Positions 10,435 to 22,179 of a stretch of DNA of 64,000 nucleotides are shown here, piece by piece (position 1 is the stretch's first letter; every line of letters starts with the position of its first letter). Source of the DNA: Orobanche coerulescens (lineage: Eukaryota > Streptophyta > Magnoliopsida > Lamiales > Orobanchaceae); NCBI GenBank assembly GCA_033398695.1, contig CM065819.1, positions 2,777,501 to 2,841,500 of the forward strand, read 5' to 3'. A program made the translations under genes and the position numbers. The notes beneath the pieces were generated by a model. That model searched no databases. It was given only the letters and a program-made list of their open reading frames with translations, and had not been told where the DNA came from.

Positions 10435-11230
10435 AGTGCTGGGCCAAGCGAATGACCTAATAAAGTAAAAAAAAATAGTCTTCGATTCTTTGTCTTCTCG
10501 GTCAGTTGTCTTCGGTCTTCGTCATAGCAAAATTAATAATTACATCATAGAAAAATGCATCATATTATACAAATTTTCTAGTAAAAATAATTAGGCTCAA
10601 AACGGTCTTTAAAACCCAACCGAATCGATCAAATAAAAATTACGTCAACGAGCTATATAACCATCACATAAGGATTCCATACAACATGTAACGACAATTA
10701 AATTAAATAATTAATTTTAAGAGAAATTAATCCAATTAATCTATAAAATTAATCTATTTAATTTCTACTATATTAATCCAATTAATATATAGCCTTAAAA
10801 TTAAATAATTAATTAATGTATTAATCCAATCAATATAAAAATTAATCTGTTCAATTTTAATGGTATTAATCCAATTAATATTAATAATCGTCATTTCAAT
10901 TCGTTCGAAGTACTCTGGCTAAAAAATAGTATTTTCGTTTAATATCTTCCCCATTTAAAATAATATTCCAAATATTCATTTTAATCAAATTAAATCCAAC
11001 ATAAAATATGGAAAAATATTACAACGTAATACAGAGACTAAACAAAGTCCCGAAGAATTCAAAACAGGCCTAGCATGCAAACGGAGCCCGAAAAAAGGGG
11101 CTGGCCGAGGGTGACTCACTGGAGTGAGTCACCCGCCTGCTGCTGTCCGGGCAGCAGGCAGCCCTGGGCTGCCGAGTCCGATCTCCATTCGGCTCGTTTT
11201 TTCGGATCGTTTCTAAAATGTGATGTTACA
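10435..11230 (-). repeat. Fragment X: LTR-like piece of another family, host of B
   Basis: With 4387-4398 on the other side of B this makes about 0.8 kb. On the minus strand it begins TGTAACATCACATTTTAG (plus 11230 downward), like a gypsy LTR start, then a GC-rich hairpin block (11095-11200) followed by very AT-rich sequence (10680-10990). No target duplication is visible (flanks GCTCA and ACGAA differ) and no partner LTR is present, so it is a truncated or rearranged LTR. No coding capacity is seen. Confidence 0.5.
11100..11200. promoter_or_regulatory. Hairpin-rich GC block in X
   Basis: Contains a perfect palindrome with arms GGGTGACTCACT and AGTGAGTCACCC around 11110-11135 (two inverted TGACTCA words), then GCCTGCTGCT…CAGCAGGC near 11132-11160, then GCCCTGGGC. 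It stands out against AT-rich surroundings. Confidence 0.6.
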
Positions 11231-11265
11231 ACGAACAATTTAAAATCTATCTAAATGTGATGATA

Positions 11266-13870
11266 ATCGATCCCTTCCCTTTGGGTATAACCCTTTGCCA
11301 CAAGCTTGGATTTATAGGCGTCAACCTTGCCATCCCCATCAGTCTTTCTTTTTTAGATCCATTTATTTCCAATAGTCCTCATGCCAGTTGGTAGATCTAC
11401 TAAAGTCCAGACCTCATTGGTATGCATCGAGTCTATCTCAGCTTCCATTGCTTCTTGCCATTTATTGGAGTCTACATCCACTATCACTTGGTCATAGGTG
11501 ACAGTGTCGTCCTCACGGCTATCATGTGCATCGCGGAGACCCAGTTCCTAGATATGTGTATAGTCATACCTCTAAGGTAAATGAGACACCCTATCAGACG
11601 TTCGAAGTGGAGGTTGTGTTACAATAGGTTTGGTTCCTGATCCCTGATCAGATGTCTCATTAGGACTTTCATTATGCTCTTCCAAAGAGATATTTCTACC
11701 TGAGCCACCTTCCTGAATGAATTCATCCTCGAGGAAATGCGCTTGTAAAGCCACAAAGACCCTATGGTCTTCTGGCATGTAGAATAGATAACCCATAGAG
11801 TCCTCTGGGTATCCAATGACACATCCCTTGATAGACCTCGCTTCCAATTTGTCCACCTTAGCCTTCTTGACATAGGCTGGACATCCCCAAATCCTTATGT
11901 GATTAAGACTTGGTTTCTTACCCTTCCACATCTCATGCGGAGTGATAGGAACGAATTTAGAAGGACATCTATTTAGGATATAGGTAGCGGTAAGTAAGGC
12001 GTATCCCCATAAGTAAATTAGTAAATCAGTGTAATTTAACATAGAGCAGACCATGTACAACGAAGTCCAATTTCTCCTTTCTGAAACACCATTTAACTGT
12101 GGGGTTCCTGGCGGCGTGAATTGTGAAGCTATTCCATGTTCCTTAAGGAACTCATCAAACTCTGTGCTCATATATTCGCCACCTCGGTCCGACCGAAGTG
12201 CTTTGATATGACATCCATTTTGTTTTTCAACTAGGGCCTTAAATTCTTTGAATTTAGTAAAGGCTTCAGATTTATGTTTCATCAAGTACATAATCATATA
12301 CCTAGTATGATCATCTGTGAATGTTATGAAATATTGATATCCATCTCGGGATGCTTTTAAAGCACCACAAATGTTTGTATGTACCAACCCAAGTTTTTTA
12401 GTAGCCCTTTCAAATGTCCCTGTGAAGAGGGACTTAGTCATTTTGCCTCTAAGGCAAGATTCACAAGTTGGATAGGGTTTTACACCCAATAGGCTTAAAA
12501 GTCCATCTTTCTCCATTTTCTGAACCTTGGTCTGACCAACATAACCAAGTCTAAGGTGCCACTTAAGAGCTTGATTAGTATCTTGCCTACCACGTTTCCT
12601 AATTATAGTGTTCACTACTGTTTTATTTTGTAAGTTCAGATGATACAAACCATTCAACAATGTAGCTGTGCCAACCAATTTATTTTGAAAATAAATATTA
12701 CAACTACCATTTCCAATGAAGAAATAAAATCCTTTCCGGTCCAAGACTGGAATGGATACAATGTTTTTGTGCCCCTTGGGCAAAATAAGTACTTCATATA
12801 ATGTCAAATTAAAAATGGATTCTAAACCCAGTAGGAGTAATCTAATATCGGTTGCCTCGACACTTTGTATGCTTTCGACAGTGATCATTACTTCCCCAGC
12901 TTCAAGCTGCCTACTTCGTTCCAAATCCTGATTCATAGTATAAATATGAGAAGTAGCACCTGAATCCAGAATCCATGAAACGGAATATACAGTAGCGAAA
13001 TAATTGGTTTCAATAACTAAAAGTTTCGTACCTGATGCACCATTAATCTTAGGACAAGTTCTATGCCAGTGGCCCAGCTCACCGGATTCAAGACATTTGT
13101 CCGTATGTTTTGGACCGCCTACCTTTTTAACCTTTTGGGCCTTGCCCTTTCCTTTCTGCACCCCTTTCTTGGATTTATACTGTTCGTATGTATTTTTCTT
13201 CTTGTTCTTGGACCTCCTAGGGCCATAAGAAATCAGAAGAGCAGCCTCCCTCGGTTTAGTCTTCATGTTAGACTGCGACATCATCAGTTTATTCATTAGC
13301 CCAGCTAATGTGCATGAAATCTCATTACAGTTGAAATTCATTACAAACTGTATGAAGGAGTGAGGCAGAGATTGAAGGATGAGATCAATCTGAAGGGATA
13401 AATCCATATGAAAATTGAGCACCTCGAGTCTCTCAATCATAGAGATCATCTTGAGGACGTGGTCTCCCACTTTCTCCCCTTCAGTCATCCGAGCACTAAA
13501 TAACTGTTTTGATATCTCATATTTAGCAATCCTACTGTGCTCTCCATAAATTTTGGTCAAGTGTGCGAGAATCTGCCTAGCATAAGTCATTTTCTCGTGT
13601 GATCTTTGTAGCTCATTAGTCATTGAGCCCATCATAAAGCCATGAACCAGCACGTCATCCTTGACCCAATTTTAATGGACGTCAATCTCTTCCTGATTAT
13701 CCCTAGTCCGAATTGGAGTCGGTAGAATGTCCGCCTCCAAGACGTATCCCAGAGACTCCATGCTGAGTATAATCATCAGATTCCACAACCTGTCAATGAA
13801 ATTGGGTACAGTTAGGAGATTCTTTTCAAGTAGTATTGCAAGTGGGTTCTTTGCCCTTTTTAGAGAGATT
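11266..13870 (-). pseudogene. Element H copia gag-protease-integrase-(RT) polyprotein, truncated
   Basis: Open from 13653 to 11572 (693 codons), with gag extending further 5' to about 13865 but broken by a TAA near 13672. In order: UBN2-type gag, a zinc knuckle that has lost its second Cys (CLESGELGHWHRTC, about 13055-13095), protease with ILDSGATSH (about 12950), GAG-pre-integrase with HLRLGYVG where the second zinc-binding His appears replaced by Tyr, and CESCLRGK. The integrase core has HTNICG where a catalytic Asp is expected, LRSDRGGEY, and GVSERRN. After stops at 11569 and 11552 the start of copia RT follows (TNEVWTLVDLPTGMRTIG, then AYKSKLVAKGYTQ), ending abruptly near 11266. Most of RT, RNase H and the 3' LTR are missing. 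An Angela/Tork-like clade is likely but not certain. Confidence 0.85.
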
Positions 13871-14608
13871 TAGTTTCGTTTCTCTGCATAGATTTAAACA
13901 AGATTGAATTAGTGACTTGTTTTATTTTGACCGAGTATAGAATTTAAGGGCTTGTATAATTCTTGTCTCGGCTCCCACTAATTTTATCGGAATTATACAC
14001 TCCCATGTTATAATCCGGAAGTCATGGTAAGATCGACTTCTTAGTGGTGATCAGTTCTTTACAAATTTTAACAAACGCAACCTGCCAGGTTTCTTGCCAA
14101 TTAATTTCTGTAAAGTGGTGTCTAAGACCAACCCATCCAATGGATGATTTGGTCTTCTTTTACCCCTAGTCTTCGTGTCCTCAACCTATCAGGTTTCTTG
14201 GCAATCCAGACTAGCTAAGTTGTTGTCCATCAACATTTATCAGTTTGACTATTAAATCTCACCCGACAACCTATCAGGTTTCTAGGGGCGAAATTTATCA
14301 CCAAATGAAGGCATCTAATGCACTCAAGAATTTTTCAACCTCTACCAAATGTACTACCCCGATAACTCGGAAGGATAGCACACCAGCTCGGGTTATACAA
14401 GTTTGATGGAGGGTAGGAAACCTCGTAACCTTTCTCAAACTTAGTCTATTTGTTGTCAGGAGAATTTCGCGATTAATGTTACATTTTGCATTAATTCATT
14501 TATAAGCGCATTTGTGTGTCAATCATTCAAAATGAAAAACAGCAAATAGCAACCTAGTTACTACCGACATATAGCCTTGAAGCCTTTGATAATATCTTCG
14601 TAAATTGA
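13871..14608 (-). other. Element H untranslated leader
   Basis: Non-coding sequence between the 5' LTR and gag, also present in copy H' at 3666-4386. A decayed primer site may be present on the minus strand near 14583-14595 (ATTATCAAAGGC, compare TGGTATCAGAGC). No open frame is worth noting. Confidence 0.6.
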
Positions 14609-15865
14609 TGTTGATCACGAACCCGAGCACGAGCACGAAATTTCTTCATATATAACACCGAAAATACGATGCCTCTATGTCACCACGCGACGGAACTTGA
14701 TGGAACAATTCAATGCAACTCTGTTCTCCAAGAAAACGGCTAGGAAGTTATCGTAGGAATTTATATCTCTATATTTTCTTATTTTTTGTATCACCTCAAA
14801 GATGAAAAATGAAAAAAAAAATCACTCACTCTCCCTTGAAAACACCTCTTGGCTGAACACACACACATGCACAAAACAATGTCTGTTGTTTGTCTGTTGA
14901 TTTGTAATATAAAGGAAACATGATTCCTTTACATAAACCACATGCCATTATTGAGGAATGTCAATCAAGGTGAGCTCCCACACAGATGGAAATAATAATA
15001 CACCAAGTCAAGGGTGAGGTGTGGGGTGGCCCATTAGGAAATATCTAGGAAATGAGTCGAGTCACTCGGCTCGTGTACCGGACGTTCGTCAAGCGACTCC
15101 GTTAAATACACTCCGTTTTATCTCCAATGTATTTATACTAATTAATTCATCCAATTAATTAATTATATCAAATACAAATATATTTGTCTAAGAATATAAT
15201 TTATGAATTAAATTAAATACCCGGTAATTTAATTTCAATTCATAAGACCGCTATTTGATTTATCTAATAAATCATAATTAGATATCCAATATCTAATATT
15301 GATAGAGAGATGATAAATTCATATTTATCCGTCAACGATCCTGATGCGCGACTCTGTAGGTCCGTCTCAGCCAGCATTGGGAGGAACCAATGAGTGCGGG
15401 CAGCACTTAGCCAGCCTAGCGGGCCGTATTGTAAATCCGGACTGAGAACGAATGAAGGGATCATTCAGAACCATTATGTCGTGAATACTGTATACGTATA
15501 GAGCCTTCATCAGATGTCCCGGTCAAGTCTTCGGGTCATGGTAAAGTCAAACCCAACTATTGACTAGACTCTATACATGTATTAATGCAAATCAAGACTG
15601 ACTGATTACTAGTGTATATAATACGACTATATCAGAATGCTTTGGCCAAAGACTTATGATCTTATTTGCCATTAACCGTATAGGACATTCATCTGCTCAC
15701 TAATAGGAGATAGAATCCTTTCTTGGCGTACAGTAAAGACTGTTACCTGCCCGTATAGTCCGCACTTCGAGGTTGACTCAGCAATTAAGCAAATGAGTCT
15801 AACTACTCTAATGACAAACTAAATGTCACAGGCACATTTTCTACTAGACCCTCAAGTCAAAGGTC

Positions 15866-16912
15866 TGTTGGAACATTTTGTTCCATACATGTATTAGTAG
15901 TGTTTTGATGATTAAGTTGCTAAACAAAACAAAACAACAAAAAGACGAAGCAAAGCATCGAAGGAAACGAAGTACAAAAAGCTAGAATTGTTCAAGCTTA
16001 ACGTACGTAACATAAGATATATAGCGTACGTAATATAGGCTACTTAACGTACATAAGAAAGAATGTATAACGTACGTAATTGTGTATTTGCGAATTCAAA
16101 CAAGGAGAACGTTGGAGATGATGTCATGGCATAGGTCAGCATGCAACGGACATATTGACCTTAATAACATACGTAATGCAAGATTTGACAATGTACGTAA
16201 TGAAGAGAGAAGGATGCTACTGGACTCAAACTGGGAGATGTTAACGTACGTAACCATTATGTGTTAACGTATGTTAAACGGCTAACGGCCGTAATGGGAA
16301 GCAGATAGCGGTCGTAATGAAGAGTCAGGGAGCTAATGGCTAGTTAAGGCTCCAATGCCTATAAATACCATTCCTATGATACTGTTTCACCACAACAACT
16401 TTAAGCAAACGATACATTCATCAGAGATTGATATACAGTATATTGTTGTTGTGATATTGAGCTTATATTGTTAGTTTGAGTGTTTATACAGTCAACACAT
16501 ACATGATAGGTAAAATAAAAGATACAATTGGATTCGGTGTTATTAGGATCAAGGATCCCGCATTATTAGAATCGCAATCAATATCTTCGTGAGGTTTATC
16601 TAGTACCGATAGAAAGCTAGAGTGGTTGATTCCTTGTCTAATAGAAAAGGAAAACGTTTTAACTTGGACCGACACAAAGACAAGTACGAGTGGTTTATCA
16701 TGGACCAATTGAAGACGTCATTGTATCGGTAATCCCTCGACCGATAGAAGAGAGGTGCAGAGGTTTATATCTTCAACCTATAGAAAAAGATACCGAGAGA
16801 GGACGTAGGCTCGATTATAACCGAACCTCTATAAATCCTTGTATCGTTTAATTTCCGCACCTATATATTTACGCTTCCGCAACACGGGGCAAATACCGAT
16901 TTGATTCCAACA
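15866..16912 (+). repeat. Element J 5' LTR (1047 bp)
   Basis: TG…CA bounded with perfect short inverted ends TGTTGGAA/TTCCAACA. TATA box CTATAAATA at 16359-16367. The palindrome cluster at 16000-16270 lies directly upstream of it. Confidence 0.92.
16000..16270. promoter_or_regulatory. TTACGTACGTAA palindrome array, 5' LTR of J
   Basis: Eight copies or close variants of AACGTACGTAA (near 16000, 16024, 16040, 16070, 16167, 16192, 16242, 16265), followed by related AACGGCCGTAATG and AGCGGTCGTAATG words up to 16320. The array ends about 40-90 bp before the TATA box. Confidence 0.85.
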
Positions 16913-17274
16913 ATTGGTATCGGAGTGGTACCTCTAATAAACGGCTTATCATCCGAGGAGTCGATCTAAATGGCATTTCAATAGGCTCCAGTCGAAGGCC
17001 TTGCTCTCGACCGACCACCATTTTTTGATGGCTCAAATTTCATGACGTGGAAGAAAAAGATGTCAATATTCATCCGAGCATATGACATCGAGCTTTGGAA
17101 AGTAATATGCCTTGGTCCAAAAATTCCTCTCAAATCCGACGGTACGCTTAAATCTTTCGAAGAATATGATTACGCGGATTGGAAGAACGACCATTTAAAT
17201 TGTAAGGCTACTCAATTTCTATTTTGTGCCTTAAATCCGAAAGAGGTCAATCGTATCTCATCTAGGCATGGCAT

Positions 17275-17415
17275 TTTGACCCGACCCGGTGGGGAACCCG
17301 GTCGACCCACCCCGATTGGGGCCGGGGATTCCCTGCCAAATCGGGTACCGGGGGTAGGGGCGGGTATACCCGCTTACATGAAACCGGGGCTGGGATGTCT
17401 ATCCCTGACCCGCCC
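17275..17415. repeat. Left subterminal GC-rich repeats of K
   Basis: Many short words such as ACCCGACCCGG, GGTCGACCC and TACCGGGGGTAGGGGCGGG. The right end (20885-21020) has counterparts such as GACCGGGGGTTGACCGGGGG and GGGTCCGGGTCCGGG. In hAT elements such subterminal repeats are commonly transposase-binding sites; here this is inference from position and repetition. Confidence 0.7.
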
Positions 17416-17612
17416 CGGACCCAGTTTAAATATAATTAAGAATTTAGTATTTTATATATTTGTTATATATTCTTAACCTTTTAGTTTTTACATACCCGTA
17501 TCTATCACTGTATCTGTATCACACTTTCATTTTAAATTCAGAAACCCTACACCTACTCTCTCGCGCCTCCACTCCCACCCTCCTGCAGTACCTCTCCTCT
17601 CTCTCACCAGTC

Positions 17613-17810
17613 CGCCTCCCACCCTTCTTTAGAAACCCTACTCTGACCGCCGCCTCCCTCTCTCCTCCTGCCATCGACCGCCGCTCGCCGTAGCCCCAAC
17701 TCCCAGCGACTCGCCTCCCACCCTCCTTCAAAAACCCTACTCCGACCGCCGCCTCCCTCTCTTCTCCTGCCATCGACCACCGCTCGCCGCAGCCCCAACT
17801 CCCAGCGACC
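17613..17810 (+). repeat. 99-bp direct duplication in the 5' part of K
   Basis: Unit starting CGCCTCCCACCCT at 17613 recurs at 17712 with few changes. It is C-rich, in the probable promoter or 5' untranslated region of the transposase gene, and non-coding on the plus strand. Confidence 0.85.
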
Positions 17811-18150
17811 TCCGACCACCGCACCCAGGTTCTCACTTCTCACATGTCAGTTTTTATGTTTTTGTATCCTTGTTGAGAAACCATTAAAACAGATTCTGAA
17901 TATCATTCATGTATATTGGCAGATTTTGTGTATATTAGTTTTCACATTAGAAACCATTAAAACAGATTTCACATTATATCGTCAGAAACCATTAGATTTT
18001 GTGTATATTAGTTTTCTTTGCTATTTCCTGGATGGCAGATTAATTTACATCGGTAAAGAAAATTTTTCCTGCTACTGTATTTTTGTACTCGTATTTGTTG
18101 GCTTTATGGATGTCACTTGTTGGATTTACAAGTTTTTATTTGTTCTACAG

Positions 18151-20616
18151 ATGGATAGTACAGAAAATGAGAACCTTGGTGATACAGGATGCAATGCTAG
18201 TGAAGAAAATGAGAAAACAGTAGAAACGAATTCAACTACCCACATATCTGAAAGCTTGCATATAGAGTCGAATTCTACTACTGTTGAAGTAGAACCACCG
18301 AACAAAAGACTAAAATCTGTTGTTTGGAACCATTTTGAAACAGTACATGTAGATGGTATTCGTAGATTTGCTAAATGTAAGTAATGCAATAAGCAGATGA
18401 CCGGTAGACCAAATGATGGGACAACCCATTTGAAAGATCACTTTAAGATATGTCCAAGAAGAGTTACAAAGGACATAAAACAACATATTCTGGTTCAAGA
18501 GCAAATGGCTAAGTATGGGAACACATCTTTGTTGAGTAATTATGCTTTTAGTGTTGAAGTTACTCGGGGTGATTTACCTAATATGATCGTTATTCGTGAC
18601 TATCCATTTTCTATTGTAGAGCATTATGGTTTTAGAAAGTATTCAACTGGTCTTCAACCTATGTTTAAGGTGCCTTGTAGAAATACCATCAAGAACGACA
18701 TCATGAAGCTATATGAAACAACAAAAGGGTGGTATGTTGCGTTGTTTGGAATAGAATGAAAGTAGGATTGCTCTTACATCTGATATGTGAACCGCTGGAA
18801 CCCAAAAGAAAGGTTATATGGCTATAACAGCACACTACATAGATGCCAATTGGAAGTTACAAAATAGGATTATCAGGTTTTTTCTCGTCTCCTATTCTTT
18901 AAATACTTACAAGTCTTATTTTACCTACCCCTTATTAATATGTACAGATAGGAATCTGTTGACATGTACAGATAGTAAATAGGAATCTGTTGATATGTAC
19001 AGATAGGAATCTGTTGATTTTTACAATAGGTTATATGTATATATTGATATGTACATATAGGTTATTTTTACAATAGGTTATTTTTACAATAGGTTATATG
19101 TACAGATAGGAATCTGTTGATTTTTACAATAGGTTATTTTACCTACCCCTTATAGTCTTATTTTACAAGTATTGATATGTATTTTTAATATATTCTTTGA
19201 TGCAGCTTCATACATGTGCCTTCTCCACACACGGCCAATGCCTTGTCTCAAGTTATGATGGAATGTTTTTTGGATTGGAACATTGACAACAAGTTGTCAA
19301 CATTGACACTTGTCAATTATTCAACCAACGATGCTTTGGTCGACAAGTTGCTAGGTACTCTTACTCCTTCCTTATTAATTTTAAAGGGTAGGTTGTTTCA
19401 TATGAGATGTTGTACACATATCATTAATCTCTATGCAAGATGGGTTTTCCGTGATTGAAAGTGCAATCAAGAATGTTAGGGATAGTGTCTCATTTTGGTC
19501 ATGTAGTCCTAAAAGGTCACAAGATTTTAGACAAGTTGTAAGACAACTTGGTATAGATTGAGAAAAAGTATAGGAGCTTGATTGTAAGACTAGATGGAAT
19601 TCTGTTTATACAATGTTGAATGTTGCCATTGAGTATAAAGACGTCTTCACTCGCCTAAGCAAGAAAGACAAACATTATGTTAATTTACCTAGTGAAGAGG
19701 AATGGAGAATGGCGTTTGATGTTTGTGACAAATTGAAGTTGTTTTATCGTGTGACCGAGGAATTCTCCGGGACCAAGTATCCCACTTCAAACATATTCTT
19801 CCCTTTGATTTGTGACATGAAATTAGAAATTATGAGTTGGCAAGATGCTCAAAATGGTGTTATTAAGAAGATGGCATCAAGTATGTTGGAAAAGTTTGAT
19901 AAATATTGGGGTGTCATACATGATGTCATGAGTGTGGCTATTATTTTAGATCCTAGGTATAAGGTAAAGATGATAAACTATTTCTTCCCAAAGATTTATG
20001 GTATTTATTCAAAAGATGCGGTTATGAGGATACGTAGCCTACGTGGTGATTTGTTTGAGGAATACAAAAGGAAGCATGATCAAAAAAAAGGGAAAAAACA
20101 ATCTAGCACTACTCACTCACATGTGGGAAATGCTTCAATGGGAAAGGCTTCATGGAAATTAGAATTTGTCAATATGGTTTTCGAGGATAATATGTATCAA
20201 ACGACCGAGTTGGACTACTATTTGGAGGAGACATTATTACCAGATGATGATGGATTTGATATATTAATGTGGTGGAAATGCAACGGTGGCAAGTTTCCTA
20301 TCATGCAAATGATTGCAAGAGATGTGCTAGCCATTCCAATTTCGACGGTAGCATCAGAATCGGCATTTAGCATGAGCGGGAACAAGATAACAAAACAACG
20401 TAGTCGACTAAAAACACAAACCGTTGGAGCATTGATGTGCACCCAAAGTTGGTTGCGGAAAGAAATTGAAGGTAATAATTATACAAATTATTATATCGTA
20501 ATTCGTACACTTATATGAATCACTTGTAACTCGTATTATTTTTAATTGTAGATAAAAAAGACGGAGAGCCGGAAGGATTTGATCAAACGGTTGAATACGA
20601 TGAAGATGTCGAATGA
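18151..20616 (+). pseudogene. hAT transposase of K (BED finger, hAT dimerisation domain), broken
   Basis: Likely start ATG at 18151, just after an acceptor-like TTCTACAG, so a 5' untranslated intron is plausible. A BED-type zinc finger follows (VVWNHFETVHVDG near 18319-18357, Cys residues at 18370-18390, HLKDHF near 18430) and contains a TAA in its C-x2-C pair at 18382. Further damage: at least two frameshifts between 18740 and 18775, a TGA in TSDM*TAGT near 18787, a frameshift near 19440, and stops near 19559 and 19571. Two GT-AG introns fit: 18877-19205 and 20472-20551. The C-terminal domain (about 20215-20440; PISTVASESAFS) is intact, and after intron 2 the reading ends at TGA 20614-20616. 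Such transposases cut the element ends and act as oligomers. It is non-functional as it stands. Confidence 0.88.
18877..19205 (+). other. Intron 1 of the hAT transposase gene
   Basis: Donor ATCAG|GTTTTT and acceptor GATGCAG|CTTC join two parts of the conserved hAT segment (RII … FIHVPSPHTA). It contains imperfect repeats of GGAATCTGTTGAT and TTTTTACAATAGGTTAT (18950-19130), an internal expansion. Confidence 0.75.
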
Positions 20617-22179
20617 TGTGTACTTTTATTGTGGTTATGAAATTAAGTTATGTAATTTTTTTTTTGGCATTCTTCACTTTGTAATCTTTTAATGTGTTTT
20701 GTTTTAAACTGCTTTGGTGATTGATTTTCAATTGTCTGATTGAAAAATGTTTTGCTTTCCAAAAAAAAAAAACTAGTCTGCTTTCTATTTTTCTGCTTTT
20801 ATTGTGGTTTTTATTGATCAAGCTGATTATGAATATATCGTTTTTTTTATGAATGTATTCTTCAATTTGAAGAATCTTACTCGTTGACCGGGGGTTGACC
20901 GGGGGTTTGACCGGGGACGGGGTTTAATCCCCGTACCCGGGCGGGGCTGGGGCCGGGGCCGGGGGAAGGAAACCAAAACCGGGTCCGGGTCCGGGAGTTG
21001 TGAAACCCGCCTCATACCCGCCCCGTTGCCATCCCTAATCTCATCGTGTGAAAGTGCTAAAGAAATATGGAAAATTCTTGAAATCATACATGAATGGACA
21101 ACTCAAGTCAAGGAGACGAAGATCAATATGCTTCTCTATGACTACGAGCTATTCATGATGAAGAGTGACGAGTCAATCACTAACATGCTCGACCGATTTT
21201 CGGTCATCAAAAATGGGCTTGCTTCGTTCGGTAAACCATTATCAAGTAGTGAGAAAGTCAATAAAACCTTAAGATCACTACCTGTTGAATGGGACGGAAC
21301 GGTGACGGCGATTATGGAATCTAAAGATCTCAATAATCTTGATTTTAGTGCCCTTGTTGGTTCACTAATAAATTACGAGATTGTTCTTAAATCTCGAAAT
21401 GCAAAGCCAAAACCGAAGGAAAGATCGATAGCCTTAAAGGATAAGATGTCAAAGAGAGAAGAAATGCCGATGGATGATAGCGATGAAGAATCGGCATAAG
21501 TTCCAACATTTATTAAACCGGAGAAAGAAGGACATCCAAACGAGTGAATCTAAGAAATTCGACAATAATTGTCGATTATGTGGTAAACCAGGCCACTTTG
21601 CTAAAAATTGCCGAGCAAATCCCAAGAACGAGGTTCTCATTGCAACATGGAGCGATGAAGACGAAGATGATGATTTTATCAATCCAAATAGTCTCTCTCT
21701 TATGGCACAAAGTTCATTCGACGATAGCGACGTCGAAAGCCAAGTAAGTAATTCTTACGATGAACTTTTTGAAGCATTTGAATTATTGCATACGGATTAT
21801 CAAAATGCTTTATCCGAAATTGAATCCCTTCAATTTAAAAATAAATCATTGGAAACTGAAAATTCCAAAATTCTGGAAAAGAGAAAGTTTATCGAGATCG
21901 ATCATTCTAAATGCCTTGAAAACGAAAATATTTTAAAAGATGATCTTGGTAAAATTCAAACCGAGCTAAAAAATTTAACGAAGAAATTTTCTCTCGGAAA
22001 CGAGAAATTTGAAAATATGCTCTCAGTTCAAAAGTTTACTTTAAATAAACAGGGGTTGGGATTCAAATCTCATTATAAAAACGAATCCTTACATTTAAAA
22101 ATACCCCGTTGCGAAAAATGTTTGAAAATGGGCGCCATATTCCAAATTGCAAAAGCTCAAGACGGACGATAAAAATCAA

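Larger units (their letters stand above)
17263..21037 (+). mobile_element. Element K: hAT DNA transposon (3775 bp)
   Basis: Perfect 8-bp target duplication ATCTCATC at 17255-17262 and 21038-21045, as expected for hAT elements. Imperfect short terminal inverted repeats: left TAGGCATGGCA, right end reads TAGGGATGGCA in reverse. Both ends carry GC-rich subterminal repeats (17275-17415 and 20885-21020). Inside is a hAT transposase gene with a BED zinc finger and a C-terminal dimerisation domain, now broken by stops and frameshifts. It sits inside gag of element J and so is younger than J. Confidence 0.95.
16970..22172 (+). pseudogene. Element J gag, split by a hAT insertion
   Basis: Start ATG at 16970, with a TAG at 16982 where a Gln codon is likely. 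UBN2-type gag begins with PPFFDGSNFMTWKKKM and a DIELWKVI block (17030-17105), is interrupted by K at 17263, resumes after 21045 with CESAKEIWKILEIIHEW and runs in frame to 21499. A shift near 21490 moves the reading to another frame (to 22172), which carries a zinc knuckle CRLCGKPGHFAKNC (21570-21615), an acidic Asp/Glu-rich stretch and a long coiled coil (about 21750-22080). A second zinc-knuckle-like segment (RCEKCLKMG, 22105) and the IWIPKGT motif usual before protease in SIRE elements follow near 22185. Nothing of pol follows. Confidence 0.85.

Noticed and set aside
17519..17843. Minus-strand Gly/Arg-rich open frames in K
   Set aside because: Antisense of the C-rich 99-bp duplication upstream of the transposase; the repeat explains the open frame.
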